DNA from: Deltaproteobacteria bacterium
GTDB lineage: Bacteria > Desulfobacterota > BSN033 > UBA1163
Direction: 5' to 3'
Assembly: GCA_020059605.1 (NCBI GenBank)
Contig: JAGVBT010000014.1
Location: forward strand, 1 to 57,068
DNA length: 57,068 nucleotides
Shown: positions 1 through 6,751 of the stretch, piece after piece
Position numbering within the stretch: position 1 is the stretch's first letter
How the letters are laid out: each line of letters opens with the position of its first letter
Notes under the pieces: model-generated
Databases searched by the model: none
What the model was told of the DNA's origin: nothing
What the model saw: the letters and a program-made list of their open reading frames with translations, nothing else
Translations under genes and position numbers: made by a program

Positions 1-53
1 ACTAATCAGTCCATAATTGTATAGACACCGAGACTGAACCCCAGCCGTTCGTG

Positions 54-106
54 CTGAGCTTGTCGAAGCATGAATGGCTGCGGGACGCACCCTTCGACAA
101 GCTCAG
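54..106. repeat. Inverted repeat with 15-bp perfect arms
   Basis: CTGAGCTTGTCGAAG at 54-68 is answered by its exact reverse complement at 92-106, around a 23-nt spacer. A further copy of the arm occurs at 44369-44383. Both copies lie in gene-free spaces, so this is a dispersed intergenic repeat and not part of a gene. The rest of 1-234 contains no convincing coding sequence. Confidence 0.8.
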
Positions 107-181
107 GTCGCTTCGACTCGCAACCGAGGTGAGCGGTGATGTCTAACCAAACGACAGAATATGTCTTGTCAATTATGGACT

Positions 182-227
182 CCTTAGTAATTGGTTATTG
201 GTGCTTGGTGTTTGGTTATTGTTACAT
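182..227. repeat. Partial copy of the TTGGTTATTGG intergenic repeat (family A)
   Basis: A short stretch built from TTGGTTATTGG-like words just beyond the 3' end of the glcD-like gene. It matches one arm of the longer inverted repeats at 41051-41171 and 43484-43603. It can be translated, but the product is low-complexity and looks spurious. Confidence 0.7.
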
Positions 228-234
228 CATCAAC

Positions 235-1620
235 TTACGCCTGAACCTCCGGAAAAATCTTCCCGGGATTAAAAATCTCTTCGGGGTCAAAGGCCTTCTT
301 TACCTTCTTCATTGCGGAAATGTCCTGATTGGAGAAAATATAAAACATCTCCTTCATCTTCTCCGTGCCAATCCCGTGCTCGCCGCTGATGGTCCCACCG
401 GCTTCGGCGCATAATTTCATGATTTCAGAGCCTGCGAGGTGTACCTTTCTTAATTCCTCCACATCCCGTTCATCAAAGAGAATGAGAGGGTGCAGGTTTC
501 CATCACCGGCATGAAAAACATTGGCGATGGGAAGGCCATATTTTTTGCTCACCTCCATCACCCGGGTCAACACTTCCGGAAGTTTTGTCCTCGGGACGGT
601 CCCGTCACAGACAAGATAATTTGGCCGAAGCCTTGAAATGGCGCCGAAGGCCCCCTTCCGGCCCGCCCAGAGCTGTGTCCGCTCGGCTTCGGTCTTCGCC
701 GATTTTACCTCGCGGGCGTTATTCTTCCTGCAAACCTCCATGATCTGTTCCGCCAGCCTCTCCATCCCGTCCTTGAGCCCGTCGATTTCTATCAGAAGCA
801 CTGCTTCCGCATCAAGCGGAAAACCTGCGTGCACCGATTCCTCAACCGCTTTAATGGTCAGTTTATCGAGGATCTCGAGGGTGGCCGGCAAGATGCCGTC
901 GGCGATGATCGCGGAGACCGTTCTCCCGGCATCCTCCAGGGAGTTGTAGATGGCCAGCATGGTCTTAACCGCTTCGGATTTGGGCATGATCCGGAGGATC
1001 AGTTTGGTGGCAATTCCCAGGGTCCCCTCCGAACCCACCAGGAGCCCGGTCAGATCATATCCGGGATTGTCCGGCGCTTTGCCCCCCACCTGAACCACCT
1101 CGCCATCGGGAAGCACGATTTCCGCTCCCAGGACGTGGTTCGTTGTCACGCCGTATTTAAGGCAGTGAGGCCCCCCTGAATTCTCGGCAAAATTACCTCC
1201 GAAGGTTGAGACCTTTTCGCTCGCAGGGTCCGGCTGATAAACATATCCATAACGCGCCAATTGATTCTTCAGGGCAAGGGTGAAGAGCCCCGGTTCCACA
1301 ACAGCCCTTTGGTTTTCGATGTCAATCTCAACGATCTTATTCATCCTCGAAAAGTGGAGGATGACCCCGCCCCGCGTGGGAATCGTGCCTCCGCTTAGAT
1401 TTGTTCCAGACCCTCTTGCAATGACCGGAATGCGCTCATGGTGGCAAAACTTGACGATCTGAGAGACATCTTCTGTTGACCCCGGAAACACGATGCAATC
1501 GGGTTTTCCCTTAAAGAGCGAAGCATCGTAGCCATAGAGCAACAGATCTGTCTCCGAGAAGAGGACATTCTCTTTGCCAACGATCTTTGAAAGTTCTTCA
1601 ACCATCTGTTCGCGGTTCAT
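235..1620 (-). CDS. glcD: GlcD-type FAD-linked oxidase (glycolate/D-lactate dehydrogenase family), copy 1
   Basis: A 461-residue flavoprotein of the FAD_binding_4 / FAD-oxidase-C family, which oxidises glycolate, D-lactate or similar 2-hydroxyacids to 2-oxoacids. The N-terminal half has the FAD-binding signature (PGSTEDVSQIVKFC, ARGSGTNLSGG). The C-terminal half has NVFHAGDGNLHPL and GEHGIGTEKM, typical of GlcD. The start at 1620 is preferred over an in-frame ATG at 1647 because AGGAGG lies just upstream of it. It is the last gene of a minus-strand operon with CitE- and SucCD-like genes. Unlike the second copy at 12641 it has no adjacent GlcF, so its electron acceptor is not evident; the ferredoxin-like protein at 4584 is one candidate. 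The family is certain, the exact substrate is not. Confidence 0.9.
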   Translation of the reverse strand: MNREQMVEELSKIVGKENVLFSETDLLLYGYDASLFKGKPDCIVFPGSTEDVSQIVKFCHHERIPVIARGSGTNLSGGTIPTRGGVILHFSRMNKIVEIDIENQRAVVEPGLFTLALKNQLARYGYVYQPDPASEKVSTFGGNFAENSGGPHCLKYGVTTNHVLGAEIVLPDGEVVQVGGKAPDNPGYDLTGLLVGSEGTLGIATKLILRIMPKSEAVKTMLAIYNSLEDAGRTVSAIIADGILPATLEILDKLTIKAVEESVHAGFPLDAEAVLLIEIDGLKDGMERLAEQIMEVCRKNNAREVKSAKTEAERTQLWAGRKGAFGAISRLRPNYLVCDGTVPRTKLPEVLTRVMEVSKKYGLPIANVFHAGDGNLHPLILFDERDVEELRKVHLAGSEIMKLCAEAGGTISGEHGIGTEKMKEMFYIFSNQDISAMKKVKKAFDPEEIFNPGKIFPEVQA

Positions 1621-1640
1621 GGATCCTCCTTGATTTAAAG

Positions 1641-1728
1641 GGTTCAAGTGGTCAAGGGGTCAAGGGTTCCAGTGCAACATATTAAAAAGAATTCTTGAAC
1701 CCTTGAACCCTGGAATCCTTGAATCCTC
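1641..1728. repeat. Inverted repeat of GGTTCAAGGGTTCC type (family C)
   Basis: The left part (ggttcaagtggtcaaggg, then tcaagggttcc) pairs imperfectly with the right part (cttgaacccttgaaccc, then tggaatccttgaatcc). It fills the space between the formyltransferase-like gene and glcD copy 1. Related elements lie at 14007-14104 and 50800-50879, again between co-directional genes. Confidence 0.75.
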
Positions 1729-1731
1729 TGT

Positions 1732-2643
1732 TTATTCTCCCAACCGATCTCCGACTTTTAATCCTATGGATTGCGCAAACTCGATCGGCCCCACCTTCTC
1801 ACCCCTATCCACTCTCAGCTTGCCAACGACGATGATCCCCTCCTTCACCGCGATTTGGAGACCTTCCTTTTCAATGGCCACCACCTCTCCGTTCATTGCA
1901 TCGACCGAGAGCAACTTCTTTCTCGCCTCAAAGAATCGGATCTTCTGCCCTTTAAATGCGATATAAGCCCCTGGCTGGGGATCACATCCCCTTATTAAAT
2001 TGTAAATCTGATTGACCGGTTTAGCAAAATTGATTGAGGCAATCCGGTCATCGCAGGGAGGCTCATAGGTGGCCTGTGATTCATCCTGAAGAATTCTGGG
2101 CGCACTGTCCTTTTTAACCAAATCGACCGCCTCCACCATGGCCTCGACTCCCATCGGAAAGAGAGTATTGAAGTAAAGGGATCCGGTAGTCTCATCCGGA
2201 TTGATCTCCACCTTTTTCTGGAGCAGGATGGGGCCTGTGTCAATCCCCTTATCCGCCCAGAAAATGGTCAAGCCGGTCCGGGTATCTCCCTGTATGATCG
2301 CCCAGTTAATGGCGCTTGCTCCGCGATGCCTCGGCAATAAGGAGGGATGGTAGCATAGGGTGCCGATCGAAGGGATGTTCAATAATTTCTCGGGAATAAT
2401 ATCCGTCACAAAGGCTAACAGGACAAGTTCGGGTTTTAATTTTACATAAAGATCTTGAACTTCAGGATCTTTCATCATCTTGGGGCGAAAGATAGAAATT
2501 CCTGATTTCTCAGCGAGAAGCTTCATGGGCTCCCCCCTCTTATCCGGAAGGGTAAAAACGCCAACGACATCCTCGCCCTGCTTAATCAGAGCCTCCAGAA
2601 CCTTCTCCCCGAAGAGGCCCTGACCTACGATGATGATTTTCAT
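1732..2643 (-). CDS. Formyltransferase-family protein, resembling 10-formyl-THF hydrolase domains
   Basis: A 303-residue protein of the formyl_trans_N family with the C-terminal formyltransferase domain. The N-terminus MKIIIVGQGLFGEKVLEAL and the catalytic-loop motif HPSLLPRHRGASAINWAI, followed by DKGIDTGPILLQ, resemble the hydrolase domain of 10-formyltetrahydrofolate dehydrogenases more than housekeeping methionyl-tRNA formyltransferase, although the two are hard to separate by eye. It would release or transfer the formyl group of 10-formyl-THF in the cytoplasm. It follows the citE-like gene by 11 nt, so co-expression is very likely. A catabolic setting argues against an initiator-tRNA role. 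AAGGCGG precedes the start. Family sure; precise reaction unsure. Confidence 0.75.
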   Translation of the reverse strand: MKIIIVGQGLFGEKVLEALIKQGEDVVGVFTLPDKRGEPMKLLAEKSGISIFRPKMMKDPEVQDLYVKLKPELVLLAFVTDIIPEKLLNIPSIGTLCYHPSLLPRHRGASAINWAIIQGDTRTGLTIFWADKGIDTGPILLQKKVEINPDETTGSLYFNTLFPMGVEAMVEAVDLVKKDSAPRILQDESQATYEPPCDDRIASINFAKPVNQIYNLIRGCDPQPGAYIAFKGQKIRFFEARKKLLSVDAMNGEVVAIEKEGLQIAVKEGIIVVGKLRVDRGEKVGPIEFAQSIGLKVGDRLGE

Positions 2644-2654
2644 GCCCGCCTTTT

Positions 2655-3548
2655 TTATTTCTTTCTCTTTGCATCAAAGGCGGCAATCTCATCCACGATG
2701 GCAAGGATCGTCCTTGCATTTTCATAGACCGGAGTATCCACCATCTTCCCCATATAGGAGACGGCTGCTGCGCCCTTGGCAATTCCCTCTTCCTCAAAGA
2801 CCTTGACCACCCCTTTTGCCCACTCTACATCCTCTGGGGCCGGAGTGTAGATTCGATGGGCGGGTTCGATCTGGCTCGGGTGGATGAGCATTCTTCCTTC
2901 GTATCCCAATTGACGGCCGAAACGGGTGTTTTTCTCAAAAGCTTCCGTATCTTTGAAGGCAACGAACGGGCAATCGATGGCAATGCAACCCGCCGCCCTG
3001 GCAGCAACAGCGTTATGAGCCCGGGCATAGAATTGCTCATCCCCTTCGGTCGTGAGTTTCACCCTCATGTCTTTCGTATAATCCACGGCGCCAAAGATAA
3101 GTGAGTTGACACGGTTGCTCGCCGTGGCTGACGGATAGGCGTTGATTACGCCCTTAGCGGTTTCGATGAGAAGCTGGATGGCGATGCTTCCAACCTTCAA
3201 CCCTCTCCTCCTTTCCAGTTCTTCCAGTTTCCAGTCCAGGCGCTGGACATGGTCCGGACCGCCCGTTTTGGCCAGGCAGACCCCTGAAAGCCCCTCATAG
3301 ACGATGGCTTCAAGGTCGTCATTGGTCATCAAGGTCTCCCAGTTGTTGATCCGGACATAAACTGTGGAGCCGCCCGATCCTGCAAATTTCAGGTTCTCCC
3401 GGACCATCTCACGGGCCTTTGCCTTCTCGGCGGGCGGGACGGAATCCTCAAGGTCCAGGGTAATGATATCCGCCGGAGTCTCAGGAGCTTTTGAAACCAT
3501 CTTCTCATTGTTTCCCGGAATGTAAAACACAGATCGCATCACAGTCAT
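2655..3548 (-). CDS. HpcH/HpaI aldolase, CitE-like CoA-ester lyase (malyl-CoA or citramalyl-CoA lyase candidate)
   Basis: A 297-residue TIM-barrel lyase of the CitE / malyl-CoA lyase family, which reversibly cleaves 3-hydroxyacyl-CoA esters (malyl-CoA to glyoxylate and acetyl-CoA, or citramalyl-CoA to pyruvate and acetyl-CoA). Visible signatures are RSVFYIPGNNEKM, LDLEDSVPPAEK, LLIETAKGVINAY (catalytic/metal Glu) and FGAVDYTKDM (metal Asp). The start at 3548 has AAGGAGGTG six nt upstream. It stands alone without CitD or CitF, so citrate lyase is unlikely. The neighbouring SucCD-like ligase and GlcD oxidase favour malyl-CoA/glyoxylate chemistry. Citramalyl-CoA lyase remains the main alternative. 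Confidence 0.85.
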   Translation of the reverse strand: MTVMRSVFYIPGNNEKMVSKAPETPADIITLDLEDSVPPAEKAKAREMVRENLKFAGSGGSTVYVRINNWETLMTNDDLEAIVYEGLSGVCLAKTGGPDHVQRLDWKLEELERRRGLKVGSIAIQLLIETAKGVINAYPSATASNRVNSLIFGAVDYTKDMRVKLTTEGDEQFYARAHNAVAARAAGCIAIDCPFVAFKDTEAFEKNTRFGRQLGYEGRMLIHPSQIEPAHRIYTPAPEDVEWAKGVVKVFEEEGIAKGAAAVSYMGKMVDTPVYENARTILAIVDEIAAFDAKRKK

Positions 3549-3567
3549 GGCACACCTCCTTGTAAAG

Positions 3568-3684
3568 AATCAATTGTCAGTGATCAATTAGCAATTATCA
3601 ATAAGCAATGAGAACCCACCTTCCTACTTATTGTTTACTGGGCATTGAGAATTGACCATTGCCCATTGATCATTGAACATTTAA
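3568..3684. repeat. Inverted repeat of CAATTGTCAATG type (family D)
   Basis: Runs of caattgtcagtgatcaatt and aattatcaataagcaatg pair imperfectly with cattgagaattgaccattg and cccattgatcattg. It separates the citE-like gene from sucD and overlaps the very end of sucD. A shorter relative lies at 48917-48967 between livH and livM. Confidence 0.7.
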
Positions 3685-4569
3685 TAACTTTTTCAGGGTG
3701 GGGGCGATTTCGTCGGGACGGTCCACAACATGGACGCCCGCCTCTTTCAGAGACTTAATCTTATCTTTGGCTGATCCTTTCCCTCTTTCGATGATACTGC
3801 TCGCATGCGAAAACCGCATCCCCTCGGGGGCCCATGCCCCTGCCACATAGACCACGAGTGGCTTAGTAAACGTTTTCGTTCTGACCGCCTCGGCCGCCTC
3901 CTCCTCGTATGGTCCTCCTATCTCTCCAAACATCGCAACCGCCTTCGTCTCCGGATCTTTCTCGAACAGAGGTAAGATGTCGCCGCAGGACATGCCAAGA
4001 ACCGGCTCAGTCCCTATGTGCAGCACCGTGCTCACCCCCATCCCTGCCTCCTTGATAGCCCAGGGAACGGTTCCGGACTGCCCTCCGCTCCTTGAGATCA
4101 CCCCGATAGGCCCGGGCACAAATACCTTCTTGGCAAATTCTGGAGATCCCCCCAGCCACCCCATGACAGCGATTCCGGGACTGATGGCCCCGATCGACCC
4201 CGGTCCCAAAAGCCGGACGCCATGAACCTTGGCATAGGCCATCATCTCAAGGATATCATAAAGGGGAACTCTCTCGACCGGCATGGAAATAAATTTAATC
4301 CCACCATCAATCGCCTCAAACACCGCGTCCCTGAGCCCCGGCCCGGGCACAAAGGTCACGCTTGCATCGATACGGCCCTGGACCCTGACCGCTTCCTCAA
4401 CGGTATTATAGACGGGGATCCCCGAGATCTCCTCTCCGCCCCGCCCGGGCGTGACCCCGGCCACCACTTTTGTGCCATATCCTTTCATGAAGGCCGCCCG
4501 TGCCGATCCTTCCCTGCCAGTAATCCCTTGAACTAAAACGGTTGTATTTTTCTCCAGCAAAATAGCCAT
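3670..4569 (-). CDS. sucD: Succinyl-CoA-synthetase-like alpha subunit (candidate malate-CoA ligase subunit)
   Basis: A 299-residue CoA-binding subunit of the SucD/MtkB family. The N-terminal Rossmann CoA-binding domain shows QGITGREGSARAAFMKGYG and VAGVTPGRGGEE. The phosphohistidine lies in the C-terminal half in MRFSHASSIIERGKG, matching the active-site His of SucD. With the beta subunit at 5029 it would join or split acid, CoA and ATP. Adjacent citE- and glcD-like genes, and the absence of other TCA genes, favour a malate-, citramalate- or similar acid-CoA ligase over TCA-cycle succinyl-CoA synthetase. Odd: in most genomes sucC and sucD abut, while here a ferredoxin-like gene sits between them. 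AGGTGAGGAA precedes the start. Confidence 0.85.
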   Translation of the reverse strand: MAILLEKNTTVLVQGITGREGSARAAFMKGYGTKVVAGVTPGRGGEEISGIPVYNTVEEAVRVQGRIDASVTFVPGPGLRDAVFEAIDGGIKFISMPVERVPLYDILEMMAYAKVHGVRLLGPGSIGAISPGIAVMGWLGGSPEFAKKVFVPGPIGVISRSGGQSGTVPWAIKEAGMGVSTVLHIGTEPVLGMSCGDILPLFEKDPETKAVAMFGEIGGPYEEEAAEAVRTKTFTKPLVVYVAGAWAPEGMRFSHASSIIERGKGSAKDKIKSLKEAGVHVVDRPDEIAPTLKKLLNVQ

Positions 4570-4583
4570 TTCCTCACCTCTCT

Positions 4584-4877
4584 TTATGCAAGTGACAGTC
4601 CACGTTTCTTCAGGTAATCTTCCAGGCCTGCGACTGGAGCTTCGATCTTAATCGCTTTATTTCCTCTGAACCAGCATTCATACTCGCAGGCCAGGCATTC
4701 CGTCCCGACCCTTTCGGCATAGGCGGCATCTCCACCAAGAGCCGGTTTCCCGTCTTTGATCACTAAAATCCCCCGGTCGAAGAGCTTGCACCCTGCCGCA
4801 CAGACGTGCGTCTTGCAGTCCACGCATTTGCTGTCGTCGATGATAACCTTGATCGTTCTCTCTTTAAACTCAATCAT
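4584..4877 (-). CDS. Small Cys-rich ferredoxin-like protein
   Basis: A 97-residue protein with seven cysteines: C18-x2-C21-x4-C26-x3-C30, then C61-x2-C64-x3-C68. The second half (GTECLACEYECWFRGNKAI) recalls FixX-type ferredoxin-like proteins. The first half departs from the usual CxxCxxCxxxC spacing, so cluster type and number cannot be predicted. It is probably a cytoplasmic electron carrier. It lies between sucC and sucD, only 14 nt from sucD, in the same operon as a GlcD oxidase that lacks a GlcF partner, which makes it a candidate acceptor. I do not recognise a named family for the whole protein. Confidence 0.75.
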   Translation of the reverse strand: MIEFKERTIKVIIDDSKCVDCKTHVCAAGCKLFDRGILVIKDGKPALGGDAAYAERVGTECLACEYECWFRGNKAIKIEAPVAGLEDYLKKRGLSLA

Positions 4878-4902
4878 CTCCGTCTCCTTTATGATCTAAG
4901 TA

Positions 4903-4998
4903 TTGTCATTCCCTCTGCGAAAGCGGGAATCCAGGTTGAGAAGACTTGATTCCCCCGCATCGAGTGCGGGGCAGGCTAAATCAGGTCCGGAATGACAA
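4903..4998. repeat. Inverted repeat with TTGTCATTCC arms (family E)
   Basis: TTGTCATTCC at 4903-4912 is answered by its exact complement GGAATGACAA at 4989-4998. Nested inside is a second hairpin, CCCCGCA-tcgag-TGCGGGG. It occupies the 150-nt space between sucC and the ferredoxin-like gene. A degenerate relative is at 17709-17835. No T-run follows on the minus strand, so it is not an obvious intrinsic terminator. Confidence 0.8.
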
Positions 4999-5028
4999 GA
5001 TTTGTAAAACCATTTCTGAGATAGTAGG

Positions 5029-6282
5029 TTAGCCTTCAATTCCCCGGTCCTTCCGATACTCGAGGATCAGCGCTTTCATTCTCTTGGCCAGGAATTCGGT
5101 CTCGTAAACCTTATCGCTTCCATAGAACTCGAACCTCCCGGGCAAATCCGCTGTCCCCTCTTTCAGAATTTCCATTGACTCTTTCTCCTTATTCCCGCAG
5201 AGGAGGATCACGCATGGAAAACCCGGCCTCTTCGGGATTTCCTCCCGCAGCGCCTTGACCACGCCATGGGCATGATGCCACTGCTCCTGATTGGCAACGA
5301 TGAACCCGCCTAACATGTATCCTTCAATGCCGGGCTGGTTGATGATCAACTTGGCGGCACGGTAGACCTTTGCGGCAGTAGGATTTCCGCTCGTATCCGC
5401 ATAGTTGGCGATTTTTAATCCCTGCCGGTTCAGCGCATCCACTCCGAGGATGGCTCCTCCTCCTCCGATGCCGTGATATCCGACATAGTTCAGTTCTTTG
5501 ATCTCCGGAGCCATCTGGGCAATATAACAGGTCCCCCGCAGATCTCCTTCCTCAATCTGCCAGGCAATCTTGTCTAATTCCGTCGGAGGTGTTGATGCTT
5601 CCCTGGCTACTTCGATCCCTAATTCCGGGTGACGGAAGACTGAGGAGTCGTCAATGGCCATCCGGCAATCTCCGGCCAGTATCTTTCCTTCTTTTGTTAA
5701 GACAAGGGGATTAATTTCGGCTGTTCTACAGTTATATCCTTTAAAGGTCTGAAACAGTCCCATGATAGCCTGGGCAATGCTCTGGAGGTGCTTGTTTGGA
5801 ACCTTCAGTTGAACAGCAAGGTTGAGAGCATCATAGAGCCGGAAACCCCGGAGAACGTCCACGGTGGTCTGGGCAATCTTTTCAGGGTGGACAGATTCGA
5901 TATCCACCCCACCCTCGGTGCTGAACATCACAACCGGAGCCCGGACTTCCCTTGAGGCATCGATAATAACGCCGACATAATACTCTTTATCGATATTGAG
6001 TTTCTCCTCGATCAAAACCTTTTCCACTGTCAGGCCCTTAATGGTGGACCCTAACAGGTCGCCTGCGACCTTTTCCGCCTCCTGGGGATTTGAGGCGAAC
6101 TTAATGCCTCCCGCCTTTCCCCGGCCTCCCGCCCAAATCTGCGCTTTTACAGCCACCGGTTTCCCGATCTTGTCGGCAACCTTCCCGGCCTCCTCAGGGG
6201 TGGCGGCCGCTTCCCCCTGGGGGATTGGCACTTTCGCTGCTTTTAACAATTGCTTTCCCTGGTACTCGTACAATCGAGCCAT
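5029..6282 (-). CDS. sucC: Succinyl-CoA-synthetase-like beta subunit (ATP-grasp; candidate malate-CoA ligase subunit)
   Basis: A 417-residue ATP-grasp subunit, somewhat longer than the usual SucC of about 390. It begins with the family N-terminus (LYEYQGKQLLKAAKVPIPQG). It carries the nucleotide-binding VKAQIWAGGRGKAGGIK, the Mg-site AEINPLVLTKEGK near residue 205, and the C-terminal ligase domain (NYVGYHGIGGGGAILG, ADTSGNPTAAKVYRAA). GGGAGG lies six nt before the ATG. It is the first gene of the minus-strand operon, with a strong promoter at 6369-6397 and a 14-bp hairpin at the start of its leader. The partner alpha subunit is two genes downstream. The CoA-ligase function is secure, while the acid (malate, succinate, citramalate) is inferred from context only. 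Confidence 0.85.
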   Translation of the reverse strand: MARLYEYQGKQLLKAAKVPIPQGEAAATPEEAGKVADKIGKPVAVKAQIWAGGRGKAGGIKFASNPQEAEKVAGDLLGSTIKGLTVEKVLIEEKLNIDKEYYVGVIIDASREVRAPVVMFSTEGGVDIESVHPEKIAQTTVDVLRGFRLYDALNLAVQLKVPNKHLQSIAQAIMGLFQTFKGYNCRTAEINPLVLTKEGKILAGDCRMAIDDSSVFRHPELGIEVAREASTPPTELDKIAWQIEEGDLRGTCYIAQMAPEIKELNYVGYHGIGGGGAILGVDALNRQGLKIANYADTSGNPTAAKVYRAAKLIINQPGIEGYMLGGFIVANQEQWHHAHGVVKALREEIPKRPGFPCVILLCGNKEKESMEILKEGTADLPGRFEFYGSDKVYETEFLAKRMKALILEYRKDRGIEG

Positions 6283-6320
6283 AACAACCTCCCAACTCTT
6301 TTCTTCGGTCTTTCGGGTTT

Positions 6321-6355
6321 ACCCCGTTAGAAAGTCTTCTACTTTCTAACGGGGT
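6321..6355. repeat. Perfect 14-bp hairpin in the leader of the sucC operon
   Basis: ACCCCGTTAGAAAG, a 7-nt loop, then its exact complement CTTTCTAACGGGGT. On the minus strand it would begin about 7 nt after the predicted transcription start and end about 38 nt before the sucC ATG. The word CTTTCTAACGGGG recurs at about 32084-32096 upstream of an aldo-keto reductase gene, so it belongs to a dispersed repeat. A run of nine T follows on the plus strand, so it could also terminate plus-strand read-through. Confidence 0.8.
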
Positions 6356-6368
6356 TAAAAACTTTTTT

Positions 6369-6397
6369 TTTATAACAAAAGAGAAGCGTCTTGTCAA
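6369..6397 (-). promoter_or_regulatory. Sigma-70 promoter of the minus-strand sucC operon
   Basis: Read on the minus strand: TTGACA (complement of 6392-6397), a 17-nt spacer, then TATAAA (complement of 6369-6374). The -35 is a full match and the -10 five of six. The predicted start is near 6362, giving a leader of about 80 nt before sucC. Confidence 0.75.
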
Positions 6398-6494
6398 CAA
6401 TTCAAATATGGTAAGACCTTTAAACCAATTCGTTCCATTTGGGAGGCGGGAGATTTCCCGGGGCAGTTCCTTAAAAAGGGGGAAGCGTATCCTC

Positions 6495-6523
6495 TTGACA
6501 AAGTTTTCTTACAATGCTATGGA
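6495..6523 (+). promoter_or_regulatory. Probable sigma-70 promoter of the dctPQM operon
   Basis: TTGACA at 6495-6500, a 17-nt spacer, then TATGGA at 6518-6523 preceded by TGC (extended -10). It is divergent from the sucC promoter about 100 bp away. A small dyad CGGGA-gatt-TCCCG at 6447-6460 lies between the two and could be an operator. The leader to dctP would be about 220 nt and shows nothing else I can name. Confidence 0.5.
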
Positions 6524-6751
6524 TATCTTCATAGCTCTTACAGGTTTATTTGTAAACAACGAATGGTCAGTCCAGATTTGAAATTCACTCGTCGCAAATC
6601 AATTTCTTCACAGGTTCCCCATCTAACAGCCTTTCATCTGAATGGGACAGGGGAAGGAGGTGATCATTAAATTCGAGGTTTTTCTCAACGTGGGGAGTTC
6701 AAGGGAATTCATAAAGAGATCGCCATTATTTATTCAAAGGAGGAAAAAATA

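Noticed and set aside
136-414. Possible plus-strand small protein covering the glcD 3' end
   Set aside because: It is the reverse of a real gene joined to a low-complexity GGTTATTGG repeat; the translation has no family features.
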